A stretch of 64,000 bases of DNA from Acidisoma silvae. GTDB taxonomy: Bacteria; Pseudomonadota; Alphaproteobacteria; Acetobacterales; Acetobacteraceae. Below the pieces are notes generated by a model. The model searched no databases and had not been told where the DNA came from. It saw only the letters and a program-made list of their open reading frames with translations. The stretch spans positions 248,001 through 312,000 of the forward strand of contig NZ_JAESVB010000005.1 in the NCBI RefSeq assembly GCF_020618775.1, in the 5' to 3' direction. A program made the position numbers and the translations under genes. Shown piece after piece: positions 44,532-51,966 of the stretch; within the stretch, counting starts at the first letter, position 1, and each line of letters starts with the position of its first letter.

Positions 44532-45089
44532 ATGGAAAGCTTGCCCGCACAACCGCTGCGCCTGTCCTCCTTCGCCCTGTTCGGGGCCTTTTTTCAAGCC
44601 GGGCTGATGGGATTCGGCGGCGTGCTGCCGATGATCCGCCGGGTGATGGTGGAAGACCGGAAATGGCTGACTTCGGCTGAATTCAACGAGCATATCAGCC
44701 TGTGCCAGTTTTTGCCGGGGGCGAATGTCGCCAATCTGGCCGTCATTTTCGGCTCCCGCGTTTGCGGCCCCCAGGGCAGCATCGCCGCGCTGACGGGCCT
44801 GCTGGGTGCGCCGATAGCCATCGTGCTGGTCATTGCCGGGCTTTATGCCCGCTACGGCGAATTGACGCTGGTGCGGCATATGGTGACGGGGCTTTCGGCC
44901 GGTGCGGCCGGGCTTATTCTGGCGACGGCGCTGAAGATCGCCATGCCACTGCGCCATTCGGTGCTCAATATGGCCGTGGCCGCCCTGGCTTTCGCGGCGC
45001 TGGGCATCTTCCGCCTGCCCTTCCTGCCCAGCCTTTGCGTCATCGTGCCGCTGAGCATGGCGCTGGCCGGCTGGAGGCTGCGGGCATGA
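44532..45089 (+). CDS. Chromate transporter, N-terminal-type half (short-chain ChrA)
   Basis: 185 residues; one CHR domain. Motif QFLPGANVANLAVIFG and five to six hydrophobic segments. Such half-size ChrA proteins work as heterodimers; its partner follows with an ATGA overlap. Exports chromate or a related anion, but many ChrA homologues have unproven substrates. Confidence 0.85.
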   Translation: MESLPAQPLRLSSFALFGAFFQAGLMGFGGVLPMIRRVMVEDRKWLTSAEFNEHISLCQFLPGANVANLAVIFGSRVCGPQGSIAALTGLLGAPIAIVLVIAGLYARYGELTLVRHMVTGLSAGAAGLILATALKIAMPLRHSVLNMAVAALAFAALGIFRLPFLPSLCVIVPLSMALAGWRLRA

Positions 45090-45607
45090 CCCATCTTCTG
45101 GCGCTCGCCCTGATCTTCGCCGAACTCTCCTTCCTCGCCATCGGCGGCGCCTCGACCACGCTGCCGGCGATGGAGCGCGCGGTCGTCCATCAGCAGCATT
45201 GGATGAGCGCGCAGGAATTCGTGCGCCTTTACGCGCTGGCGCAGGCAGCACCGGGGCCGAATATGCTGGCGGTGACGCTGTTCGGCTGGGAAGTGTCCGG
45301 CATTCCCGGCGCGATCGTCGCTACCCTCGCCTTCCTGTTGCCGGCCTGCGCGCTGGCCTATGTCATGGGCCATCTGTGGCTGCGCTTTCGCGACCGGCAA
45401 TGGCGCAAGGTGGTGCAGGCCGGGCTTGTGCCGGTGACGGCCGGGCTGATGGTGGCCGCCGCCTATCTTCTGGTGCGGGATGCGGCCACCGACTGGCGGG
45501 CGCTGGTGTTGGCGGCGCTGGTGGCCGTGGGCTGCCTTTTCACCAAACGCCACCCGCTCTGGTTCCTCGGGCTGGCGGCGCTGGCGGGATTGGTCGGTTT
45601 CCGCTGA
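45086..45607 (+). CDS. Chromate transporter, C-terminal-type half (short-chain ChrA)
   Basis: 173 residues; one CHR domain with FLAIGGASTTLPAMERAVV and QAAPGPNMLAVTLFGW, the conserved PGP box. The start codon overlaps the preceding half gene's stop (ATGA), implying paired production. Orientation of the two halves is inverted in known pairs. Confidence 0.85.
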   Translation: MTHLLALALIFAELSFLAIGGASTTLPAMERAVVHQQHWMSAQEFVRLYALAQAAPGPNMLAVTLFGWEVSGIPGAIVATLAFLLPACALAYVMGHLWLRFRDRQWRKVVQAGLVPVTAGLMVAAAYLLVRDAATDWRALVLAALVAVGCLFTKRHPLWFLGLAALAGLVGFR

Positions 45608-45613
45608 TCCGCG

Positions 45614-45940
45614 TTACTTCACGCTCGAAAACGCGGTCGGGGCCAGAAACTGATTGCTGATCGAGGCGACGATGGGTTTCTCCCGCTCGGTCTCGGTGCG
45701 CTTGGCCACCCATTCCGCGTCGGCGGCGAAGGCATTCCACTTCTGCTCGCGCTCGGCCAAGCTTTCCCAGGCCAGGATATAGGTCAGAGCGTGATTGCTT
45801 TCGCCCACCAGCGTCGTCCAGAAACCGGCCTGGCGGATGCCGTATTTTTCGAAATAGCCCAGCGTAATGGTTTCAAACCGCTGAAGCAGGGCAGGCAAGC
45901 GTCCAGGCAGGCAGTGATAGGTGCGGAGTTCGTAAATCAC
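45614..45940 (-). CDS. NIPSNAP family protein
   Basis: 108 residues: MIYELRTYHCLPGRLPALLQRFET, GFWTTLVGESNHALTYILAWESLAEREQKWNAF. This dimeric alpha-beta barrel fold has no proven enzymatic role in bacteria. Convergent with chrA; stop codons are six bases apart. Confidence 0.88.
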   Translation of the reverse strand: MIYELRTYHCLPGRLPALLQRFETITLGYFEKYGIRQAGFWTTLVGESNHALTYILAWESLAEREQKWNAFAADAEWVAKRTETEREKPIVASISNQFLAPTAFSSVK

Positions 45941-46066
45941 GGTGGCGTTTCTTCCCTATGTCTTTCGCTTAAGGGATTTATGAGACCCTATCACGGCTTT
46001 GGTCAAATAGGCCGCCCCGGCCAGCCCGGCTTGCCCCGGCGACTTTGCATAAAATGAATGCGGCTT

Positions 46067-46078
46067 GCACATATGTGC
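46067..46078. promoter_or_regulatory. Palindrome upstream of the repeat-protein gene
   Basis: GCACATATGTGC is a perfect 12-base palindrome in an otherwise AT-rich 100-base stretch, flanked by two TTTGCAT copies (46044-46050 and 46083-46089). It lies about 145 bases before ATG 46222 and could be an operator; no matched -35/-10 pair was convincing. Confidence 0.35.
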
Positions 46079-46221
46079 GCCATTTGCATGAGAAAGATGA
46101 GTTACAGCGACGTTATGCTGCGCTGCCGCAACGGCTAATTCAGACCCAAGCCGATCGCCGGTGTTCAAACGGCGGTCGAGACCGGACGCACAGGCGCCCG
46201 GCACGGTTTGGAGATAGAGTT

Positions 46222-46512
46222 ATGAAGAGCATGATCCTTGCGGCTGTTGCCGCCGTTACCCTGGGCATGACCGGCGCCGCCATGGCCGATGCCCCGATCC
46301 GCCACAACCTCGCCGGCACCGAGCAGGCCCGCAACAGCCAGGTTGAGCCGAGCCAGCGCCCGGCCTACCTCGCCCGCAACTCCACGGTTCTGCCGAGCCA
46401 GCGCCCGGCCTACCTTGCCCGCAACTCTACGGTTATGCCGAGCCAGCGTCCGGCTTACCTCGCCTCGCGCGGCGAAGTTCTGCCGAGCCAGCGCCCGTCC
46501 TACCTCGCGTAA
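46222..46512 (+). CDS. Small secreted protein with four 15-residue repeats
   Basis: 96 residues. Residues 1-22 are a Sec signal peptide (basic MKS, hydrophobic AAVAAVTLGM, cleavage after AMA). From residue 37 to the end the protein is exactly four 15-residue units: RNSQVEPSQRPAYLA, RNSTVLPSQRPAYLA, RNSTVMPSQRPAYLA and SRGEVLPSQRPSYLA. PSQRPxYLA is invariant bar one Ala to Ser. Each unit is 45 bases of DNA (46330-46509). GGAG sits eight bases before the ATG; a strong terminator follows. No known family recognised; a short cell-envelope or surface-binding peptide is possible. Confidence 0.8.
   Translation: MKSMILAAVAAVTLGMTGAAMADAPIRHNLAGTEQARNSQVEPSQRPAYLARNSTVLPSQRPAYLARNSTVMPSQRPAYLASRGEVLPSQRPSYLA
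46330..46509 (+). repeat. Four tandem 45-base coding repeats
   Basis: Encodes residues 37-96 of the secreted protein. Units two and three are nearly identical at DNA level; the first and fourth have diverged in the variable first five codons. Confidence 0.85.
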
Positions 46513-46531
46513 TCATCCCCGCGCGGCGATG

Positions 46532-46566
46532 AAAAAAGGCCGGTCCCTTGCGGGGCCGGCCTTTTT
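46532..46566. terminator. Rho-independent bidirectional terminator
   Basis: Six A, then a ten-pair stem (GGCCGGTCCC with GGGGCCGGCC, one G-U pair) around a TTGC loop, then five T. It serves the repeat-protein gene and, read from the other strand, murA, which converges on it. Confidence 0.85.
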
Positions 46567-46595
46567 CGTATCTGGCGCGTGAGCCGCAGTGCGGG

Positions 46596-47921
46596 TCAGG
46601 CGCTGCGGCGAATGCGCGCGCCGCAGGCGATGAGCTTTTCCACCATGCCGTCATAGCCGCGATCGAGATGGTCCAGACCGTCCAGCACTGTCTCCCCTTC
46701 CGCGACCAGGCCGGCCAGTACGACGGCGGCGGCGGCGCGAACGTCATGGCCCGTCACCCGCGCGCCCGTCAGTCGCTCGGCACCGCGAATGAAGGCGACG
46801 CGGCCCTGCACCTGAATGCGGGCGCCCATTTTGCGCAATTCATCGACATGGCGGAAACGCTGCTCGAAGATCGTCTCGGTAATGTCGCTGGCGCCTTCCG
46901 CCACCGTCAGCAGCGCCATGGCGGGCGCCTGCAAATCGGTTGCGAAACCGGGATAGGGACGGGTTTGCAGCGCAATGCCTTTCAGCCCGCCCGGCGCGCG
47001 GCGAGCGATGAGCCCGTCCGGCACTTCTTCCAGCTCAACGCCCGCTGCCTGAAAGACCGGGCCGGCAGCGCCCAGCAGGTCCAGCCGCGCGTTGGTCAGA
47101 TGCAATTCGCCGTCCGTCATCGCGGCCGCGCAGGCCAAGGTGCCGGTCTCGATCCGGTCCGGCATGACGGTATGCACCGCCCCCGTCAGCGGCGCGCCGC
47201 CGGTGATGCGAATGACATCGGTGCCCGCGCCTTCGATCTTCGCGCCCATGGCCGTGAGGCAGAGGGCCAGATCGACGATCTCCGGCTCCAGCGCCGCGTT
47301 GCGGATGGTGGTCTGGCCCTTCGCCAGAACAGCGGCCAGCATCAGGTTTTCGGTGGCGCCGACCGAGGGCAGCGGCATTTGGATATCCGCGCCATGCAGG
47401 CCGCCCGGCGCGCGGGCATGGATGGTGCCGGATTCCAGCGTGATCTCGGCGCCCATTGCCGTCAGGCCGGCGATATGAAAGTCGATCCCGCGCAGGCCGA
47501 TGGCGTCGCCGCCCGGCATGGGCAGGCAGGCTTCGCCCGAGCGGCCCAGCAGCGCGCCCAACACAAGGACAGAGGCGCGCATCCGCGAGACCAGCCCGGC
47601 ATCGATTCGCGCCGGGTGAATCTGGTCTGCCGCGAAGGTAGCCGACAGGCCGCTCGCCGTCTGCGACCAGGACAGTTTAACGCCCAACCCTTCCAGCAGA
47701 TTGGCCAGCACCGCGACATCCAGGCTGGCCGGGATATTGTGCAGCGTCACCAGATGCGGCGTCAGCAAGGCCGAGACCATCAGCGGCAGCACGGCATTCT
47801 TGGCGCCGCTGATCGGATAGGTGCCGACCAGCTTTTGCCCGCCTTCGATGATGAGGGTGGTTTCGGGGCGCGGCTGCCACCAGGGTGACGCGCGCAGCAG
47901 GGTCTGATCAGGAAGCGGCAT
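46596..47921 (-). CDS. murA: UDP-GlcNAc 1-carboxyvinyltransferase MurA with Cys-to-Asp active site
   Basis: 441 residues. First committed step of peptidoglycan synthesis: transfer of enolpyruvate from PEP to UDP-GlcNAc. Catalytic-loop and substrate residues are conserved: GAKNAVLP (Lys/Asn, 40-47), RASVLVLGALLGR, PDRIETGT, FATDLQA (the Asp305 equivalent) and DVRAAAAV (Arg397 equivalent). The loop that normally reads PGGCxIG reads PGGDAIG here, so the Cys115 equivalent is Asp139 (codon 47505-47507). Asp at this place keeps activity but blocks covalent fosfomycin attack, as in Mycobacterium and Chlamydia MurA. ATG 47921 starts at the expected N-terminus. Confidence 0.95.
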   Translation of the reverse strand: MPLPDQTLLRASPWWQPRPETTLIIEGGQKLVGTYPISGAKNAVLPLMVSALLTPHLVTLHNIPASLDVAVLANLLEGLGVKLSWSQTASGLSATFAADQIHPARIDAGLVSRMRASVLVLGALLGRSGEACLPMPGGDAIGLRGIDFHIAGLTAMGAEITLESGTIHARAPGGLHGADIQMPLPSVGATENLMLAAVLAKGQTTIRNAALEPEIVDLALCLTAMGAKIEGAGTDVIRITGGAPLTGAVHTVMPDRIETGTLACAAAMTDGELHLTNARLDLLGAAGPVFQAAGVELEEVPDGLIARRAPGGLKGIALQTRPYPGFATDLQAPAMALLTVAEGASDITETIFEQRFRHVDELRKMGARIQVQGRVAFIRGAERLTGARVTGHDVRAAAAVVLAGLVAEGETVLDGLDHLDRGYDGMVEKLIACGARIRRSA

Positions 47922-48403
47922 CTTGTCTCTGCTAACAAAAGGGTAGCTGCCGTTCTTAACAAACCGGATTCGGAATTCAAAGAGAGTTTCGCTGTGTAAC
48001 AGCCGCTCACGCGGCGGCTCGGCGCACACGTCTTCGCGAGGAAACGGCCCTATGGCGCGCGGCGGCGCGGCTGGCGTGGAAGCGATCTAAATGAAATCGC
48101 AGACTAAATCGAGTGCAAATGCGCAAGTATTAAATCGGGCAAAAATAGGGCTCCCGAATTTCATGCTTTGACTTGAGCCATGGCGGTCATGACACGGCGA
48201 TGTGAAGCATAAAACGCGGCTCCGGAAATGCTCAGCGATCCGAAGACGATGATCAATGCCTTTGTTTTTGCAGATGATTTTACGAATTTCCGCCGGCTGC
48301 TGCGCATGCGAAGCACCTTCCCGGTGCAATCCTTGAAGAAAATCCAGGCACTTACATATCCGATCACGAAACACGCTTCGGCCTCTCAATCTAGGAGGAC
48401 AAT
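47922..48403. other. Intergenic region between murA and the small exported proteins
   Basis: 482 bases. It should hold the murA promoter and the promoter for 48404-48999. Only the short minus-strand frame at 48161-48307 looks possibly coding. The segment 48100-48400 is less GC-rich than its flanks. Confidence 0.5.
48161..48307 (-). CDS. Possible 48-residue basic membrane peptide
   Basis: ATG 48307 follows GGAAGG by eight bases. The peptide has a very basic start (MRSSRRKFVKSSAKTK) and one hydrophobic helix (ALIIVFGSLSISGAAFY). Codon choice is atypical for the genome. It could be real or a chance frame; the frame is open further up to GTG 48367. Confidence 0.35.
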   Translation of the reverse strand: MRSSRRKFVKSSAKTKALIIVFGSLSISGAAFYASHRRVMTAMAQVKA

Positions 48404-48763
48404 ATGAAACGCCAAATACTTGCCGCCGTGATCGGCGCATCCTGTGTCGCCGCGCCGGCTTTCGCGCAGACGAGCTATCAGACCACCACGACAACCGTGC
48501 CGACGCCGCCGCCCATGGTGATGCAGCCGGCCCCGCCGCAGCCCGGCTTTCAGCCGGAAGCGCCGCCCCCGCCCGGTACGCTGAGCGTGACGACCGAAAA
48601 GAAATACCAGGACGCCTACGGCAATTCCGAGACGTCGAAGAAGACGACCTATGGCGATGTGAACGGCACCGTGTCGCAAAGCCAGTCCACGACCGTGACG
48701 CAGCCGGTGCCGCCGCCGATGGCGACGACCACGACACGCACGACGACGACCACCACCAACTAA
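48404..48763 (+). CDS. Small secreted Thr/Pro-rich protein
   Basis: 119 residues. Residues 1-21 are a Sec signal peptide ending AFA. The mature part is low complexity: a Pro-rich segment (about 32-58), a central folded-looking stretch (LSVTTEKKYQDAYGNSETSKKTTYGDVNGT) and a Thr-rich tail. AGGAGG precedes ATG by five bases. Family not recognised. Followed 17 bases later by a lipoprotein of similar composition. Confidence 0.72.
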   Translation: MKRQILAAVIGASCVAAPAFAQTSYQTTTTTVPTPPPMVMQPAPPQPGFQPEAPPPPGTLSVTTEKKYQDAYGNSETSKKTTYGDVNGTVSQSQSTTVTQPVPPPMATTTTRTTTTTTN

Positions 48764-48780
48764 TTCCAGAGGAGAGCACT

Positions 48781-48999
48781 ATGACCGGATTGAAAGCGCG
48801 ACTTGTTATGGGCGTGGCGCTGCTGGGTGCCACCGCCTCGCTCGGCGGCTGCATCATCGCGCCGCCACCGCCGCCTGGCCCCACCAGCACGACGGAAAGC
48901 ACGACGACGCAGACCCAGCCGATGACACCGCCGCCGCCGGTTCTGTCGCCCGGCCAGCCCGGCACGACAACGGTGACGACGACCGGCCCCTCGCCTTAA
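48781..48999 (+). CDS. Small Pro/Thr-rich lipoprotein
   Basis: 72 residues. Lipobox LGGC at 21-24 with Cys24 the lipidated residue, preceded by a hydrophobic segment. The mature chain has no obvious fold: Pro stretches and Thr runs. Shine-Dalgarno GAGGAGAG. Probably cotranscribed with the preceding secreted protein; both resemble cell-wall-spanning or surface coating peptides. No family known to me. Confidence 0.7.
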   Translation: MTGLKARLVMGVALLGATASLGGCIIAPPPPPGPTSTTESTTTQTQPMTPPPPVLSPGQPGTTTVTTTGPSP

Positions 49000-49098
49000 T
49001 TTTTATTGAGCAGGCCTCATTCTTTGTTGAGAGTAGGCCTGCTCCGTCGAAGCCTGTTTCGATGGCTGGTATGGTAGACCGCCCAGCCCATTCACAAT

Positions 49099-49177
49099 CG
49101 TCATGCCCGCGAAAGCGGGCATCTTCTACGCGGCGTTACATCAAGGTCAGAAAATCCCCGCTTTCGCGGCGATGACG
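49099..49177. repeat. Second nested copy of the GTCATGCCCGC hairpin family
   Basis: Arms 49099-49127 and 49149-49177 are inverted copies with few mismatches, and each contains the inner CCGC-GAAA-GCGG hairpin. It is located between the lipoprotein gene and the convergent FAD oxidoreductase gene. Compare 22036-22119. Confidence 0.7.
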
Positions 49178-49195
49178 AATCATTCGTGAAGCCTT

Positions 49196-50827
49196 CTAAA
49201 CCTTCCGCGCCTTCACATCCCGCAGAATCTCCCGTGCCGCATTGTGACCGGGAATGCCCGAGACGCCGCCGCCGGGATGGCTGGACGAGCCGCAGAGGTA
49301 AAGCCCCTTCACCGGCGTGCGGTAATCGGCATAGCCCGAGACGGGGCGTTGGAAGAACAACTGATCGGCTGCCAGTTCCCCGTGAAAGATATGCCCTTGC
49401 GGCAGGCCGACAATCGCTTCCAGGTCAGGCGGAATCAGCGTCTGCTCGGCAATGATGTCGCTGGAAAAGCCGGGCGCGTAATTGTCGATCGCCTTGAACA
49501 CCGTCTGCTTGAATTTTTCCTTTTCCACAGACCAGTCGCCATTCTTGAGCTTATAGGGCGCATGACCGCCAAAGACATTCACCACATGCTTGCCGGGCGG
49601 GGCCAGCGTGTCATCCACGATGGTCGGCGTGCACAGCGTCATGAAGGGTTTGGACGAATACCAGCCGTGCTTGGCATCATCATAGGCACGCTCAAGGTAA
49701 TCGATATCCGGCGCGATATGGCAATAGGTGGGATAAGGGAAATTTCCGAGTGACCCGTCGGCCTTGGCCTTGTCCAGAATACGGTATTGCGGCGGCCGCT
49801 CGCAGGCGATGTTCATCTTGAAGGCGGTGGAAAAGGTCCGGTAGGTCTCAGCCTCGCGCCGCACCTCGGCCGGCACCTCGGCGGGCGGCAGCATATTCAG
49901 AAAGACCGTCTTGGCATTGACGCCCGAGGCGATGATTTTCGCCCGAAAGACATCGCCCTGGGTCGTCACCACCTCTGTCGCCCGGCCGCCGACGACGCGG
50001 ATTTCGCCCACCGCAGTTTCGGTGAAAATCTCTACGCCTTTCTCGCGCGCCGATGACGCCAGCGCCTGCGTAATCGCCCCCATGCCGCCCTTGATGAATC
50101 CCCAGCCACCCGCGCCCTCATGCTCGCCCATGATGTGATGCATGATGACATAGGCCGAGCCGGGGGTTTTCGGTCCGGCGAAGGTGCCGATGGAGGCGTA
50201 ATAGGCAAGGCAGGCCATGACCCGGTCATCCTCGAACCATTCGCGCAGATAGTCATAAGCGCTCATGGTCAGAAGATCGACGAGGCGATACATTTTTCGC
50301 CCGATCTTGCGATATTTCCACAGCAGCGCGGCCGACTCACGAAAATTCTTCCAGTCTCGCCTTGCCGGGTCGACCGGCGTTTCCCAGAGCAGGGATCGCA
50401 CGATCTTGGTGGCTTCCTGCAAATAGGCATCGAATTGCGGATAAATCTCGGCGTCATGCAGAGAGAATTTGGCGAAGCTTGCCTGCGTCTTCTTCATATC
50501 CTCCGAGAACAAAATATAATCGTCGTAGGACACGGAAGAGATCATGTCAGAACAGGGCAGAACCGTCAGCCCATGCCGGCGCAGTTCGAAATCGCGGATG
50601 ATGCGCGGATGCAGCAGGCTCATGAGATAGGAGAAGATGGAGGCGCGATAGCCGGGATGGATCTCCTCCGTCACCGCCGCGCCGCCGATGACATGGCGGC
50701 GTTCCAGAACCGCCACCTTCATGCCCTTCCGCGCAAGATAATTGGCGCAGACTAGGCCGTTATGGCCGCTGCCGATGACAACGACATCATACTGCCGGGC
50801 GCCGGCGGCGATGGTGCTGTCCGCCAT
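49196..50827 (-). CDS. FAD-dependent oxidoreductase, phytoene-desaturase/PYROXD2-like
   Basis: 543 residues. FAD motif VVVIGSGHNGLVCANYLARKG at about 15-35 with the E.....GGAA segment downstream, and a C-terminal LYLCGSSSHPGGGVSGIPGHNAA block. Last gene of the four-gene carnitine-type operon, only two bases after the Rieske gene. The family includes carotenoid desaturases and amine oxidases; here an amine substrate derived from glycine betaine is more plausible than a carotenoid, but this is inference. Confidence 0.85.
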   Translation of the reverse strand: MADSTIAAGARQYDVVVIGSGHNGLVCANYLARKGMKVAVLERRHVIGGAAVTEEIHPGYRASIFSYLMSLLHPRIIRDFELRRHGLTVLPCSDMISSVSYDDYILFSEDMKKTQASFAKFSLHDAEIYPQFDAYLQEATKIVRSLLWETPVDPARRDWKNFRESAALLWKYRKIGRKMYRLVDLLTMSAYDYLREWFEDDRVMACLAYYASIGTFAGPKTPGSAYVIMHHIMGEHEGAGGWGFIKGGMGAITQALASSAREKGVEIFTETAVGEIRVVGGRATEVVTTQGDVFRAKIIASGVNAKTVFLNMLPPAEVPAEVRREAETYRTFSTAFKMNIACERPPQYRILDKAKADGSLGNFPYPTYCHIAPDIDYLERAYDDAKHGWYSSKPFMTLCTPTIVDDTLAPPGKHVVNVFGGHAPYKLKNGDWSVEKEKFKQTVFKAIDNYAPGFSSDIIAEQTLIPPDLEAIVGLPQGHIFHGELAADQLFFQRPVSGYADYRTPVKGLYLCGSSSHPGGGVSGIPGHNAAREILRDVKARKV

Positions 50828-50829
50828 GC

Positions 50830-51897
50830 TCAGCCCTCCAGGCCCGGCATGGCGCGGCGCACCATATCCTGAAAGGCCTGCACGGCTTTTTCTTGTCTGG
50901 GTGACAGAATGCCGCGATCATAGATGCCGGTATTCAGATTGCGCTGAACCCCCGTGATGATATCCAGATCCTCGGTGATGATCTGCGCCGACCACGCCGC
51001 CGAGCGCGCATTCTCCTCCGCCTTTTCCGGGCTGATATCAGAAAACAGATACCAGTTGATATGGCGTAGGCGGCCCGCGCCCAGCGGCTCCACCGTCGCG
51101 ATGGAACTGCCCCATTCGTAAAGGTTCAGCATAAGGAAGGGAAAACGGTAGAAATAAAGCCCGTCCGTCAGCCCGCCATCCTTCTTTGGCCCATAGAGAT
51201 GGAACAGTCCGTGTTCCGGAAAACTGTCGATGGTATAGCGGCTGATATCCAGGCTTTCGCACAGGCCCGGATGCATGCTGGGGCAGTGATAGCATTCCAG
51301 ATAGTTCTCGCCGTAAGCCTTCCAGTCGACATCGACGTCGCGGTTTTTTTCCGAAAAGAATGTCTGACCTTCCAGCGGATAATGCGCGGCCAGCGGCACG
51401 ATCGGCCCCAGCCAATCCGTCAGGCTTGGCCCCTCGGTCGCGATGCGGACAAAGATCAGGCCGCGCCATTCATCGGCGGAAATCGGAAACAGCGACCAAT
51501 CGGCTGGCTCCACCGCGCCCTTGGCGGCCCCGAAACCCGGCGCGCGGGCCAGGCCGCCGTCCAGATGATAGGTCCAGCTATGATAGGGACAGCGGATGAC
51601 GCCGCCGGCCATATGGCCGCATGCCGCTTGCGTCAGCATCGCCGCGCGATGGCGGCAGACATTATGGAAACCGCGCAGAGACCCATCATCCTGCCGCACC
51701 AGCATAATGGGAAAGCCGATGATGGTGCCGGTGATGAAGTCACCCGCTTTCGCCAATTGATCGCTGCGGGCGAAGAGCAGCCATTCGCGGGCGAAAATCT
51801 CACGCCGCTCACGCTCGAACAGGTCAGGGTCACGATAGAGCGACGCCGGCAAAGTCGGCGCGACAGGCACAGCTTCCGTCCGTTCGATGATCGACAT
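50830..51897 (-). CDS. Rieske-type ring-hydroxylating oxygenase alpha subunit (betaine/carnitine monooxygenase-like)
   Basis: 355 residues. Rieske [2Fe-2S] ligands C81-x-H83 and C103-x2-H106 (CRHRA, CPYHSW). Mononuclear iron ligands in ENYLECYHCPSMHP (His204, His209) with Asp310 or Asp312 in EDLDIITGVQ. The family includes GbcA glycine betaine demethylase, stachydrine demethylase and choline monooxygenase. Context (carnitine dehydrogenase and BKACE upstream) favours glycine betaine. No ferredoxin reductase gene (gbcB) is adjacent. Confidence 0.85.
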   Translation of the reverse strand: MSIIERTEAVPVAPTLPASLYRDPDLFERERREIFAREWLLFARSDQLAKAGDFITGTIIGFPIMLVRQDDGSLRGFHNVCRHRAAMLTQAACGHMAGGVIRCPYHSWTYHLDGGLARAPGFGAAKGAVEPADWSLFPISADEWRGLIFVRIATEGPSLTDWLGPIVPLAAHYPLEGQTFFSEKNRDVDVDWKAYGENYLECYHCPSMHPGLCESLDISRYTIDSFPEHGLFHLYGPKKDGGLTDGLYFYRFPFLMLNLYEWGSSIATVEPLGAGRLRHINWYLFSDISPEKAEENARSAAWSAQIITEDLDIITGVQRNLNTGIYDRGILSPRQEKAVQAFQDMVRRAMPGLEG

Positions 51898-51966
51898 CGC
51901 TCTTTTCCTCGGCTTGAGTTTTATCTAGCCAGTCAGTCCCGCCTTGTTTCGTCTTGTCGTCATGCC

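Noticed and set aside
48308-48965. A minus-strand frame spanning the two Thr/Pro-rich exported genes.
   Set aside because: It consists of Ser/Arg/Ala-rich shadow sequence, whereas the plus-strand genes have Shine-Dalgarno and export signals.
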